64,000 bases of DNA. It comes from Larimichthys crocea. Lineage: Eukaryota; Chordata; Actinopteri; Sciaenidae. Made by a program: the position numbers and the translations under genes. Of the stretch, positions 1 to 11,196 are shown piece by piece. Below the pieces are notes generated by a model. It saw only the letters and a list, made by a program, of their open reading frames with translations. It had not been told where the DNA came from and did no database searches. Within the stretch, counting starts at the first letter, position 1. The number at the start of each line of letters is the position of its first letter. Location of the stretch: positions 4,306,241-4,370,240 of the forward strand of contig NC_040033.1 in the NCBI RefSeq assembly GCF_000972845.2, read 5' to 3'.

Positions 1-600
1 GATTTCAACCACCTGAAGACCAGCTGTGATCTGTGTGTTCAGCCGGACAACATGCAATAAAGAGCAACTCTCAAACTACATTACAAGTTTATTATTTCAT
101 TCAAATTCAGTAGCAATTAAATATTTACTTTAATTTCTCATGATGTCATGGTTTTCTGTCTGACGGTCTTAAATCTTATACATGACAGTTGAAAGCAATA
201 ATATTATTATAATATTATTATATATTATTAAGACTTCCAAAAAGAGCAGCCCTGATGTCTGATCTTCATTGAACATTTAATTTTTATTCAGAAATTTATT
301 AAGCGTGTGTTACGACCCATTGCTGTAACAGTGTGATTCTGAACAGAAGTTGAATTTTTCACCTGTTACATTATTTTAAAGGATAATAATTGTGCCAATC
401 TAATTGAAACAGCATCACAAGAACTTCAACACGATTGTCTAAAAATAGTATTTAATAAACTGACCATAGAATAGAAGAAGACTGCAGACACACACAGCAC
501 ACATATAGGAACTGTTATGCAGAGTTGTGTTATATAGGCCGTCCAGTCCATCTGTCTGCTCTGAGTGGCCCATAGACATAGAGACACGATGCAAGAGAAC
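1..600. other. AT-rich intergenic DNA, no gene seen
   Basis: I see no coding exon, RNA gene or clear transposon end in this AT-rich stretch. The open frames in it are short and have no recognisable protein character. Confidence 0.5.
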
Positions 601-650
601 ATGAATCGATAACAGTGCTCTAGCCACTAAGCTACATTGGAGACATGCGG
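600..650 (-). pseudogene. degenerate tRNA-Ala fragment
   Basis: The block CTCTAGCCACTAAGCTACAT matches, on the minus strand, the D-arm of the tRNA-Ala genes at 15.8-20.8 kb. The flanks (the CGGCAAAC and GGTCACGCAG motifs) also match the spacer of that array. The anticodon and T-arm regions are too diverged to count as a gene. It is a remnant of the Ala-Gly-Ser tRNA repeat unit in minus orientation. Confidence 0.55.
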
Positions 651-714
651 CAAACACTGAAAGATTGAGGTCACGCAGAACAGGTGAGGAACTGAGGTTG
701 TTCCGAGTCTGACT

Positions 715-1362
715 GGGGACTCAAACAGGGGACGTAAGCGCTGCGGAATGGCTCACACCGGCCGCGTGCTGGCAGCGTAACAGCAGTGTGAGCCGGTCGC
801 ATTCACGTGAGATCACGAGATCCTGGAGAATCCTGAGAATCCTGGACGTACACGAGACCTCGCGATAAACTGTGTATAAAGAAAACAACAACAAACAGCT
901 GACTTTGCTTCTCCGACGTGGAAGTTCTGTTGTATCATAAATGATTGTGTGTTGTTCCACTTCAACAAGTCTCTCAACATTCATGTTGAGACCCTTTGAT
1001 CGATTGACTCACCTGGTGCTACCAGTCATGACGTAATGTTGATGTGAAATTGTGATAAGCTACATGAACTGCGTATTGTGTTTTATTTTGGTGGAAGGGG
1101 TGGAAGTTTATTACTTTGATTCTGTGTCAGATTTCCTGTCTGGTGCAATCTGCTCTGTTGAGATTCCTGTCTGGTGCAATCTGCTCTGTTGAGATTCACG
1201 TGGTTTAGCAACGACTCGCGTCAAAAATAGAAGTGCTACGGAATGCTCACGCTGCAGCACGGAGATACGCTGCTGGGACGCTGCTGAGATGTTCCGCAGC
1301 GCGCCCGGTGACCACAGCCGTTCCGCAGCACTTACGTCCCTGGTGTGAATGGGCCTTGAGTT
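715..1362. mobile_element. non-autonomous DNA transposon, copy 1
   Basis: The left end begins around GGACGTAAGCGCTGCGG. The right end, read as reverse complement, carries CAGGGACGTAAGTGCTGCGG, so the segment has terminal inverted repeats. There is no transposase frame. The internal sequence from about 715 to 1090 reappears at 4449-4850. A 25-bp block (GATTCCTGTCTGGTGCAATC and onward) is tandemly repeated near 1140-1195. The superfamily is uncertain; hAT-like or Harbinger-like are both possible. Confidence 0.55.
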
Positions 1363-1371
1363 GAGAAAAAA

Positions 1372-1640
1372 GTTGTTGATGGAGCTTCATTAAATAGAGA
1401 CAGCTGGGTTTTATACGGCCATCTTCTCTAGAAAAAAGGGTGGTTACGGGAGCCGTCAGGGTGACATGGAACGAGGTTGAATTGCTGTGAAACGGGAGCG
1501 TATATCAAGTCCGAGTCCCACAAAAGCAATGGTATGCGTCCCGTAAACATTGGCCAAGAAGAAGATCGAGTCCAGCTGCGATGGCCGGGAATCGAACCCG
1601 GGTCAACTGCTTGAAAATGACACTGCAGACTCAAGGGCCC
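1372..1640 (-). repeat. tRNA-Gly spacer unit, minus orientation
   Basis: This segment is closely similar to the tRNA-Gly 3'-flanking spacer at about 16.18-16.45 kb and to the plus-strand copies near 18.8-19.0 and 20.6 kb. It shows that the tRNA array once extended here. Confidence 0.65.
1577..1613 (-). pseudogene. tRNA-Gly 3' half (5' half deleted)
   Basis: On the minus strand this reads as the anticodon 3' side, T-arm (GGTTCGATTCC, a perfect B-box) and acceptor strand CCATCGCA of tRNA-Gly. The sequence then jumps straight to the 5'-flank motif TGACACTGCAGACTC. The acceptor 5' strand, D-arm and anticodon are therefore missing, and it cannot make a tRNA. Confidence 0.75.
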
Positions 1641-2632
1641 CCCCCACAACTACCCCTGACTGCAGCCCGCAGATCGGGGTGTGCCTCAACGTTGAGCCAC
1701 ACCCACATTGAGCCACGCCTCCCACGCTTGACTCCCTTCTGGTGGCGGAGACTATGAACGGCAAGTGGCCGCTCTGTGGAACGCTAAAGAATAATGTGCG
1801 CAGACGAAGACGAAATAAATCAGTTTGCAAAATGGAGGTAAGCAAGGTATCTTTTTTGTTTTGACATGCTATTTTGTGATATTTGTGACAGACAAGAAAG
1901 GAAGTAACATTATTTTATTTCTGAAACAGGTTAAGCTCTGTATGTATTTGCGTTCTACACCCTGATGATCCACCATGTATTTAGTTCCTAGATTACCAGT
2001 CCGTAATCTGGTGTAAACTATGGAGCATTTTACCGGTAGCCTGACGTACTATAGTAAAGCCAGTAGCTCCAACATTGCAAATGCAGATAGATTACAGACT
2101 GCAAATAGACGTAGATGATTGAGAAAGTCAGCGCTAACCTACTACAGAATGTGGAAATATCCAGTTTTCAAAACAAACAAGGACTGCCTAAATTTCATTA
2201 AAAAGCCGTGTCTCATAAAACAAGTGTTGTACTATGCTCCTACACCCATTTTTAAATATGAGAATTTAGCTTAATAGCTTCAAGGTCGTGTGACAACCCT
2301 TCGCATCCATGAGTCAACATTTGTTGTTGATTTGTTGTTGTTGTTTTTTTTTTTTTTTTTTGGTCTTGTGGATTTCTAATTATTATTTTTGTGTCTATTC
2401 TTTTCCTCTCTTATATGTAGAGACATGTCACTATACTGCTGGAAGGTGATACATTACCATGTATCAATGCACCAACAGTGGGCTATTCCACTGCCCTTTT
2501 TGCAAGTATGCGGCTGCAACGAAACTGGACTAGACAGAGGTGCATCATACATATTGTTTGTGAATCCAGTCATGTTTAGTTTATTTTGTTTTGTCTATTT
2601 TGTCTTTTGGATTCATATTTTATTTGGAAATG

Positions 2633-2672
<40 letters not shown>

Positions 2673-3650
2673 CAGGCTCAGCTTACTTTGAAACTAAATT
2701 TTAGAGTCGTGTTCAGGTTCTGAGATCAATCTTGTCACATTCCTCTTTTTCAGAATTCACAATCATCAAGTGTGGCTTAAGTTGTCACACTTCAACACAT
2801 TTCCATTGCTGCTATTGTGCAGAAACAATTATCAATAGATCACAGTTTTTAAGACACTTAGAAAAACCCCAGGAGGAGAAGCATAACGAATAAACAAAGG
2901 CCCCCACTCAGCACTTTGCAGCCCCTGCATAGAACCCACGGGCCTCCACTCAGCACCCAGCTGCCCCTGTACAGAACCCAGCGTCCTCAACTCAGAACCC
3001 AGCAGAAAGAAGACTCCAGGTGAGAGGTCATGTGATGAGTTATTATGTAGTTGTACTGTTGCACCCAACGTGACCCCGTGTCCTAATTGAGATTCACAGC
3101 CCGCTAAACTCTCTCTTGCATCATTTCCTCCAAGGAACAGACAAGTGTTGTATTTGGCCAGGATTTAATGCAAAAAAGTGTGAAACTGCAAAGATACAAA
3201 ATAAGTATGAATAATAAGTATTCAGTAAAATCAACAGTGTATATTAAAGTTACACTATGTAGATAATTAACTAGTTAACAGCAGCTGGGCAGTATCACAG
3301 ACAACTCAAATAGGTTCCACTATCACCACTGGAAGGTAACTCAACTCAAACGCAGATACCATCTATAAAATATCACAAACTATGACAAAGTGCAACAAAT
3401 ATACCTGCCAACATTGATAATTAACATAAAACTTACTCATATTCCCACTCAAAGGGCTGGAAATGAGAGGATGGCTTCACATCAGACAGAAAAAACACCT
3501 CTGAAACACGGACTGATTGTTATTCTCCAAGCTAATAGTTTTTCTTTCTCTGGCCACCTACTGGTTGAATATATCACCACAATTGTTACTAGCGCCATCT
3601 AGTGGTCCGGCTGAACATAGCATAAAACAGTTCCAACACAGTAGTCAAAC
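1640..3650. other. intergenic, no gene; (TC)n tract at 2634-2668
   Basis: There is a poly-T run at about 2345-2361 and a TC dinucleotide microsatellite at 2634-2668. I see no exon with splice signals or recognised protein similarity here. Confidence 0.5.
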
Positions 3651-3659
3651 TATTACTTG

Positions 3660-3790
3660 AAGACAAAAGCCTAACCGCTGCCGTAACGCGGCTGACACGC
3701 GTCCAGTGTGAGTTGACACCGGGCAAAGGACGCAGCTAAAACGCGGCGCAGCCGTCATGCAGCTGTGTGAGCTGTGTGAGTCCCGTGTCA
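3660..3790. repeat. inverted arm matching 4443-4570
   Basis: The sequence from about 3668 to 3787 is the approximate reverse complement of 4443-4570. Shared landmarks are GTCCAGTGTGAGTTGAC, GCAGCTAAAACGCGGC and GTGAGTCCCGTGT. The two arms enclose about 650 bp that include tRNA-Gly 5'-flank sequence (GCGGTTTGTGTCAGGAGTTCC at about 3790). Confidence 0.6.
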
Positions 3791-4442
3791 GCGGTTTGTG
3801 TCAGGAGTTCCCCAAGTAGAGACGGCCTCCACACCTATGTCGTTGAAAAGACTAAGAGGAGGAAGGAGTGGTGGAAGAAACTGTTTTAACGCCCAGATTC
3901 ACAGTCCACCGATCAGAAACAGCGTGATCAACATTCTTGCGTACAGCCAGCCGTCCCAGGAGAGGGGATCTCTCTTTGAACAGTCTTTCGAGGTTTGTTC
4001 TCAAGGGGGGGTTTTCCTTGCCTTCTTAGAGAGCTTGGGCTGGTGGCCTGTTCCTGATCTGAGTTTGGGTCAAAAAACAGAAAAACTAGACTAGGCACAT
4101 GTCATCTCCGTGTCTGCGTGGGTTCTCACGTTGAGCCACAGAAATAATCTTCACTTCTGGGCGAAACAAAGAAACTTTACGTAGGTTCTCACCGGGTGCT
4201 CCAGCTCCCACTGTCAAAAAAATAAAAAACAAAATAAATAAATTAGAAAAAAATCAAATGTCTGATGTATAAATCAGAGAACAAGCACTGATCACTTCTC
4301 ATGTCAGTGTGTTCACAGTTGATCCAAGATACTAATGAGATATAGCATAGCCTACTATTGAATCGTGGTCAGTGTACAGTGTATTAATGTAAACACAAAT
4401 ACAAGATAAACATTAATTTTAAGTGTCTGCTTTACAAAGATA

Positions 4443-4978
4443 TTACACGGGACTCACACAGGAGACATAAGCGCCACGTAACGGCTGCGGCGTGTTTTAG
4501 CTCCATCCTTTGCCTGGCGTCAACTCACACTGGACGCGTGTTGGCAGCGTAATGGCAGCGTAGCGAGCCGGCCGCATTCACGCGAGAATCCTGGACGTAC
4601 GCGAGACCCTGCGATAAACTGTGTATAAAGAAAACAACGACAGCTGACTTTGCTTCTCCTATGTGGAAGAGATTATAAAAAGCATCTGTTGTGTCATAAA
4701 TGATTGTGTGTTGTTCCACTTCAACAATTAGTCTCTTGTCGTTCATGTTGAGACCCTTTGATTGATTGACTGCTCACCTGGTGCCACCGGTCATGACGTA
4801 ATGTTGATGTGAAGTTGTAATAAGCTGCGTATTGTGTTTTATTTTAAAAATAGGCAAAAGTTGCTTCTGAGACGCGCCTGTGTGAGTGCTCTCATTGACT
4901 AGACTGGCAGCTATCTGCTCCGGTGACCGCGGCGCAGCCATAACGCCTCCGGTGTGAGTGGTGAGTGGGCCTTTAGAA
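4443..4978. mobile_element. non-autonomous DNA transposon, copy 2
   Basis: This is a second copy of the element at 715-1090. It shares the ATAAACTGTGTATAAAGAAAAC, TGATTGTGTGTTGTTCCAC and TCATGACGTAATGTTGATGTG blocks in the same order. It ends in a GTGAGTGGGCCTTTA motif like the GTGAATGGGCCTTGAG end of copy 1. It has no coding capacity. Its left arm pairs with the inverted arm at 3660-3790. Confidence 0.55.
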
Positions 4979-5039
4979 ATTTTAATATAAGAGTGAAGAA
5001 AAAAACTAAACAATTTCTACATATCTCTTTGGTAACACA

Positions 5040-6905
5040 TATAATGAGTACACACTATTTAGCATTAGTTAAGCATTAATATATACTGAATTCATCATTT
5101 ATAACGCATGAGTACTCATTAGTATGTAGTTTATAAACAGTTACAAATGTTTTACTCATCATTGATAAGCACAGTAGTTATGGATTAGTAAATACTTAAT
5201 TCATCATTTTTAAAGCATGTTTCTGACGTAAATACTCATTAGTATATGGTTTATAATCACAGTTATAAATGTTTTACTCTTCTGTACTAATGGTTAGTGA
5301 GTGGGTAGATGTTTTATGAAAACTCACAAATTTAATTTCCAATTCATGAATTCATGCAGGAATTCATGAATTCATGCAGTTCCAAAACACTTACTACTCG
5401 TTAATTAAGTATTTTGTGTGAGCTCATCTAAAGTGGCCACTGCCTCCTAAAGCATTTACGAATGAGATTTAAAGACTGGCAATGCCATAAGACTCACAAA
5501 AGTTCATTATCTTAACAGACCAAGGAGAGACACAACACAAGGTGATATAGAACATATTGCATTTATATTTATTGCAACTTCCCAACATATTGTAACTGTA
5601 CAACTGTTCTGTTGATGTAAAAAGACGAAGAAGGGCGTAAAATATGTGGCTGTTCTATTTTTGACGGACGTTATGAGCAGGGCACCTCGAGTGGGCGGAA
5701 ACCAGACACAGAAAAAGAATCCGGTGGATTTTCAAAATAAAATACCCTTTGTACGACTGCACACAGGCTATCTACAACTGCGTAGCATATTTACACACGC
5801 AGAAGCATATTAACTTCCAAATATGAGCAAGTAAACAATGTCTGGCGGGCTAAACACTCCTCCTCTTGAAGTTGCGTGCAGGGCGGACCAGAGACGTGTC
5901 CAGTGGGTCCTATCTTCAAGAAAAGTCAAAAAATGATTTGAGACAGATAAAATAAATATACTCAACACATGATAATACAGGAAAAGTAATTTTACAACAA
6001 CAAAGTGCATCTCGTCTGTTTGGGCTTGGGACATTTACGTGATGACGGTAGGAGGTGGCAACACTTTACGTTAACAGCTAGAGTGTGGCCCAATCTTGGG
6101 TGTGTTCCTTCGCGGTTTTTTAATGCTCCGTAGGGGCAGGCATATGGTCTGTTTGTAAAACTGCCTCTCTCTTAAAATACACCAATTTACCATACTAGCC
6201 AGCTATTTGAATCGTCACCTATTTAAGACGCCAGCTTATTTATGTATAATTAATCTTAAATAATCCTAAAAAGACTTATCATCGTTTAGATATTGTATGA
6301 TTCTATTTATTGTAGATTGTGTCTAATTTTATTTAGCGGGATGTTTTATTTACTATAAATACGCCTTATGGCATCCCTGTGTTATGGTAGCTGAGTGGTT
6401 AAGTACACTGCCACTTGTTGTATTTTGGGCCATGGGACACAGGTTTGCATCCCGGCCGTTGCACTCTTGCTGCATGTCATATTGTGATTTTAAATTAAAA
6501 TTAATTGATGACTGTTACAGTAATAGAATCCATGTAACCAGATGATTCTATTATTGAAACGTTCAACAAGAGATGATAGGTGAATAGGCTAGTCTATGTG
6601 ATTAAAAAGGTATAATATAAAATACGCTATGATGATAATGACTTGAGGATAACATTGGTGCATTAGTTAGCCTATTTCCGCTGACACCATCATAACGTAT
6701 TTTATGTATTTATATATATTTTTTGTACGTTAAGATAACTGAAACTTTTGTGAGTCTTGGGGCATTGCCAGCCTTTAAATCTCATGCTTTATGAGGCTAC
6801 TTTAGAGGCTACTTTAGATGAGCTCACACAAAATACTTAAATAACGAGTAGTAAGTGTTTTGGAACTGCATGAATTCATGAATTCCTGCATTAATAACTG
6901 TTTAT
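5040..6905. mobile_element. foldback DNA element with about 175-bp inverted repeats
   Basis: The arm at about 5340-5520 is the near reverse complement of about 6730-6895. Shared blocks include TTCATGAATTCATGCAG, AAAACACTTACTACTCGTTA and GTGTGAGCTCATCTAAAGT. The subterminal region 5040-5300 carries repeated TTTATAA/ACTCATTAGTAT motifs, and the right end finishes in AATAACTGTTTATAGGG. No transposase is seen. The interior holds a tRNA-like SINE head near 6385. The right end abuts a truncated tRNA-Gly gene. Confidence 0.55.
6385..6485 (+). mobile_element. tRNA-derived SINE fragment
   Basis: The A-box-like GTAGCTGAGTGGTTAAG is followed by a degenerate B-box (GGTTTGCATCCC) and the TGCATGTCAT motif, in the same layout as the better SINE at 60.24 kb. 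Confidence 0.5.
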
Positions 6906-6906
6906 A

Positions 6907-6967
6907 GGGAATCCAAACAGGGTCAACTGCTTGGAAGGCAGCTATGCTCAACACTATATCACCATCG
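6907..6967 (-). pseudogene. tRNA-Gly (TCC), 3'-truncated
   Basis: On the minus strand this gives the acceptor 5' strand GCGATGGT, an altered D-arm, the TCC anticodon loop (GCCTTCCAAGC) and a damaged T-arm. Homology stops at GGGAATC, where the foldback element ends. The acceptor 3' strand is lost. The 5' flank (AAAATGACACTGCAGACTC) matches the intact array copies. Confidence 0.7.
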
Positions 6968-7262
6968 CTGCGGAAAAGGAAAAAATGACACTGCAGACTC
7001 AGCGGTTTGTGTCAGGAGTTCCACGCGTAGAGACGGGAGGAAAAAGGGCAGGAAGAGTGGGAAAGCCATGGTGTGAAAGCGCTGTCTGCTCTGTGGTAAC
7101 CAGCAGTAACGTTAGTACTGACTTTATCAACTGTTTCTATGCAGTGTAACCCACTTCATTGAGTAGAGGAAGCTCGTTTTGACGTGATTCAAACCTGCGC
7201 AGGTTGCCCAGTGCATGGTAATGCTTTCTGACAAGCTCACGTTCAGAGTCCCTCTGGCCCTG

Positions 7263-7311
7263 CACGGGGAGACCCCAATGGATTTCTAATCCATCACCTT
7301 AACCACTCGGC
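7263..7311 (-). pseudogene. tRNA-Ser (AGA) fragment
   Basis: The minus strand reads GCCGAGTGGTTAAGG, then the anticodon arm GGATTAGAAATCC and a variable arm GGGGTCTCCCC. The acceptor strands and T-arm are replaced by unrelated sequence. It belongs to the same decayed Ala-Gly-Ser unit as the fragments at 0.6, 1.6 and 6.9 kb. Confidence 0.7.
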
Positions 7312-7397
7312 AAAAAAAGGGGCAAAAGGGACTGCTAGTGTGGGGGGAAAGAAAAAAAGAGAGAGGAAGAAGGATAAAACAATGTATTAATGGTGTA

Positions 7398-8281
7398 CAG
7401 TGGTCCCTCGTTTATTGCGGGGGATACGTTCTAAAAATAACCCGCAATAAACGAAATCCGCGAAGTAAGTTTTACAATTATTATACATGTTTTAAGGCCG
7501 TAAAACCCCTAACCACACACTTTTATACACCTTTTTACACGCATTTTGTACAGTACTCCCTTAAACAGGATGCAGAACACATGTGCCTGCTTGCGCGATC
7601 AAACCTTTGCAAATGGTCCAGAATGCCACAGCGCGACTGGTTTTCAACCAACCTAAAAGGTCACATGTCACCCCACTCTTCAGCGACCTGCACTGGCTGC
7701 CTGTAGCTGCCAGAATTAAACACAAAGCTCTGACGCTAGCCTACAAAACCATCTCAGGATCTGCCCCTGCCTATCTCAGCGTCTTACTAAAGGCTCACAT
7801 CCCGACCAGGGCGTTACGCTCCGCTCATACAAACCGTCTAGTTGTACCCTCGCCTCTCGCAAAGCGAGGTCACTCTAAACTCTTCTCTGTGGTCGTCCCC
7901 AAATGGTGGAATGACCTACCAACGGCTACTAGAACAGCAACATCCGTTTCGACCTTTAAAAAACTTGTAAAAACCTTTCTGTTTCGAGAATGCTTCCCTG
8001 CCTAACAAAACTAACAAAACTAACAACTACTCTGTGCTCCTTTACACCTTTCTCGGCTTATGTCCTCCTCTGTAAGTCGCTTTGGATAAAAGCGTCTGCT
8101 AAATGCAATGTAATGTAATGTAATGTACGGTTCTCCCTTAGCCAATTTAGGACGCAGAACACAATGCACGTTCCTACTGTGTAGTACGCTGTAAAAAAAA
8201 AAGCATGCAAAATTACACTAAAAAAATCCACGAAACAGCGAGTCCGCGAAAAGTGAACCGCGATATAGTGAGGGACGACTG
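7398..8281. mobile_element. pogo/Tigger-like non-autonomous transposon
   Basis: The left end CAGTGGTCCCTCG and the reverse complement of the right end CAGTCGTCCCTCA form terminal inverted repeats. Both are flanked by a TA dinucleotide (7396-7397 and 8282-8283), the target duplication expected for Tc1/mariner/pogo elements. Subterminal sequence rich in CGCGG/CGCGAA is typical of fish Tigger-like MITEs. No transposase frame remains. A LINE fragment interrupts the middle. Confidence 0.75.
7583..8107 (+). mobile_element. LINE 3' end, L2/CR1-like, nested insertion
   Basis: The frame at 7583-8005 encodes the C-terminal part of a non-LTR reverse transcriptase. Landmarks are QNATARLVF, LHWLPVAARI, WWNDLP and the terminal LVKTFLF. 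It is followed by the classical fish LINE tail GTCGCTTTGGATAAAAGCG and an ATGTA-type short tandem tail. It is 5'-truncated: palm motifs and endonuclease are absent. An imperfect direct repeat of about 45 bp flanks it (about 7546-7590 and 8122-8172, sharing GTAC..TTCTCCCTTA and ATGCAGAACACA-like blocks). This fits a long target duplication in the host DNA element. Confidence 0.8.
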
Positions 8282-8283
8282 TA

Positions 8284-8930
8284 TAACTGTAGACGTAAAT
8301 AACTAAATAAATAAATAATGTAAAATGTAAATGTAAATAAAACTAATTCCAAATTGAGCAAAAGTACTTTTCAAAAATCTTTGGTTGAGACAAAGAGTGT
8401 TGGGTTTTGTTAATTAATGTAAAATGATTCTGCAAGTAATTCTGGCTTTACTTTTGACAATCACAATAAATGATTCACACTCACTGTTTTAAATAAAAAT
8501 GTGAAGGCTGTTCTCAATAGGCTCAAATAAAATTATTAAACTTTATTGTAACATTGCAACAATATCGTACCACACAGTAAGAGAAAACAAAGTAAAACTA
8601 GAAACCATCTGCGAGCAGACAGACAGGAAGAGACACAGACAGAGAGAGACAGGCAGACAGACAGACACATGAACTGAAAACAATACCAGCATTCACTGAC
8701 ATTTCATGCCACAGCTGGTAATGTAACAAAGAAACAATGACAGCAATTGTTATAAACTGTTCTACCACTGATCCAGGGACAGTGCCACTGCACCTTCAGT
8801 GGGGTGTGTCCAGTCCTTTTTTATTTTTTTTTCCTGGCTACATTCCTTGCAGGTGTAGTGATAGTGTTCCTTTGCCAGCCTTTTCTGTGGTGGTTTGCCA
8901 CTAGCCACTAGCTCCTCATCTCCTTGGGCA
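8284..8930. other. intergenic, no gene seen
   Basis: AT-rich DNA with a short GACA-rich low-complexity tract at about 8620-8670. No exon is supported. Confidence 0.5.
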
Positions 8931-8933
8931 GTT

Positions 8934-9311
8934 TTATGCAGTCACCAGGCACGTTGCCTTGGCTGAGGTGGAAGGCAAGCTTGCTGGTGAGGAGGACCTT
9001 GCTGGAATGGAGGAGCTGGCCGGAATTGTGAAGGGAATGGGGGAGGTGAAAATGGCGGATAGAACACAGGCCTGTTTGCCGCCAGAGCGCACTGACGGGG
9101 GGAAAGCTTCCCCCTCGTGGTTTTCCGGCTCCTCAAATGTCATCACTTCATGTGCATGCAGCACAGGGGCAGCCGGAAGTGTGTTTACTGCAGGAAGAGA
9201 CTCATTGGCCAGGTGCAGCTGTTTGGGAAGTACAGTGCCTTGCAGCAGCATGTCTGTGCCCTTCCTCTTATAACTCTTTGGCAAGTCTGAGGCAAACATA
9301 CTCACTGACAC
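8934..9311 (-). pseudogene. probable terminal exon of the DUF6729-type gene
   Basis: This is an open minus-strand frame of 125 codons. It starts near a SVSMFASDLPKSYKRKG segment and runs through a Pro/Ser/Ala-rich tail (IPASSSIPARSSSPAS) to a stop at 8934. It lies in the right place and orientation to be the last exon. I do not recognise conserved motifs in it. Confidence 0.35.
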
Positions 9312-9599
9312 TGTGTACTTCAGGGTCCTGGGCTGCTTGGCTGTGAGTCATGTATAGTCTGTGGGAGAGAAAGATAATATGATCTGGACTGTGAACAAGG
9401 ATGTAAAGTCATGAAGAATCAGGTGACAATGTCAGCAGGGATTGCAATAAAATCATTTGCACTTAATAAATTCTTTTCACAATGACGAGTGCTGTCTCCT
9501 TATTTAATGATTTGTATTGAACCAAAATGATAGCAAATTGTGGTCAAGCACCTCTGTGCCGCCTGCTGTCCAGGAGCAGAAATAATTACTATTTTGTAC

Positions 9600-9895
9600 C
9601 TTGAAGGTGCCTTGTCCATGGCGTGTCAGTGTCACCCTCCAACAACACCTGGTCTTCCACAGCACTTGGAGGATCGGGATCACCAGCCCCAAGCTCAGCT
9701 GTTTGGCAGAGAGCAGCGTCAGGCTCACCAGCCCCAAGATCAGGCATGACATGCCAAGACCTGGCATGAACACTGGTATCTGGCTCATCCTCGTCCTCCT
9801 CAAGCACCTGCCAGGGGATTTTATTATCTGCTTAGGAGCAAGCAGGTCACCTCTGTTGGTCTGGGCCAATAGATACTCCACAGCAATGCGCTCCC
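9600..9895 (-). pseudogene. DUF6729-type exon E
   Basis: The acceptor GGTTACAG precedes GERIAVEYLLAQTNRGDLL, in phase with exon D. The frame then shifts into an acidic stretch (LEEDEDEPDTSVHARS and two related DLGAGEPD / ELGAGDPD repeats) that ends at donor GTACAA. Confidence 0.5.
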
Positions 9896-10076
9896 CTGTA
9901 ACCAGTATAAACACAAAGATGAAGAAATGACATACATACACACATCCATCTCCTACATGTATAGCACAATCTTCACACTCAAGAAATGCATGTCCTCTGA
10001 GTAGGGGGATGCCTAAAAAAAAGAGGAGGGGGTGTAATACTCTGGTCTACCAGTGTTGCTCTGAGATCTCTCTTAC

Positions 10077-11196
10077 CAGTAGGTTTCCCGGGTGGGGTGA
10101 ACTCTGGAACCAGAGCACAACCATGTTGTTGAGGTGAGACATCAAGGCAAGGGAAGGCAAGGCAAGTTTATTTGTATAGCACAATTCGTACACAAGGCAA
10201 TTCATAGTGCTTTACAGAGGCAAGGAAAGACATTTGACATTAAGACAAGCAATAGCAATAGAAATAAAGAAATTAAAAGAAGAAAATTTAATTAAAAACA
10301 TCAGAATGTCATTTAAAATCATTAAAATAGCAAATTTGAAAACAATTTAAAACAATAAACGAATCACTGGATTATGATTAAAAATTCTTTAAAAGTTCTT
10401 TAAAAGAGCTCAGCCATAAGCACATGAAAATAGAAAAGTTTTTAACCTGGATTTAAAAGTGCTAAGAGTTGGGGCTGATTTCAGTCCTGCTGGTAGTTTG
10501 TTCCAGTTGTGAGCAGCATAACTGCTAAATGCTGCTTCACCGTGTCTGGTTTGAACTCTGTGTTCCACTATCTGACCTAAGTCAGTAGATCTCAGAGCCC
10601 TACTGGGTCTATATTCTACTAACATTTCGTTTATGTATTGTGGGCCTAAACCATTCAGTGATTTGTAAACTAGTAGCAGAACTTTAAAATCTATTCTATG
10701 GCTAACTGGGAGCCAGTGTAAAGACTTAAGAACTGGGGTGATGTGTTCTGATCTCTTTGTTCTGGTCAAAACTCGAGCTGCTGCGTTCTGAATGAGCTGC
10801 AGCTGTTTGATACTTTTTTGGAGGAGTCCAGTCAAAAGACCATTACAGTAGTCAAGTCTACTGGAGATGAAAGCATGGATCAGCTTCTCCTGATCTGTTT
10901 GGGACATAAAGCCCTTAACTCTGGATATGTTCTTAAGTTGGTAGAAGGCTGTTTTGGTGACTGATTTTATGTGGCTGTTGAAGGTCAGATCTGAGTCTAT
11001 CAACACGCCAAGGTTTCGGACTTGGTCTTTAGTTTTTAGAGACAGTAACTCAAGGTGTTTACTGTCAACCAGACATCAAAGGTTCTGAGGGTTGAGGCCC
11101 CCTCCACAGCTACTGCCTCCTTGGCCCGGCCCATGTTCTACCTCGACACTCCCTCCAGCATGTACATTTGCATATGTACTGCATTGCACTGCCAGC
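10077..11196 (-). pseudogene. DUF6729-type exon D, split by a LINE
   Basis: The 5' part (about 11080-11196) reads GWQCNAVHMQMYMLEGVSR, then a TAG stop, then NMGRAKEAVAVEG. The 3' part (10077-10136) reads SPQQHGCALVPEF and ends PTG before donor GTAAGA. A LINE sits between the two parts at 10146-11070, flanked by the direct repeat AGACATCAA. Confidence 0.65.
10146..11070 (-). mobile_element. LINE 3' end inserted in exon D, with target duplication
   Basis: The minus-strand frame 10410-11006 encodes the C-terminal part of a non-LTR reverse transcriptase of the CR1/L2/Rex group. Landmarks are HAFISSRLDYCNGLL, LIQNAAARVLTRT, LHWLPVSHRI, WNKLP and STFKSRLKTFLF. The 3' UTR lies toward 10150 and ends in the fish-LINE motif with TTTGTATAGCACAATTC. 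Direct repeats AGACATCAA at 10137-10145 and 11071-11079 mark the target-site duplication. The element is 5'-truncated, with no endonuclease or palm motif. Confidence 0.85.
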
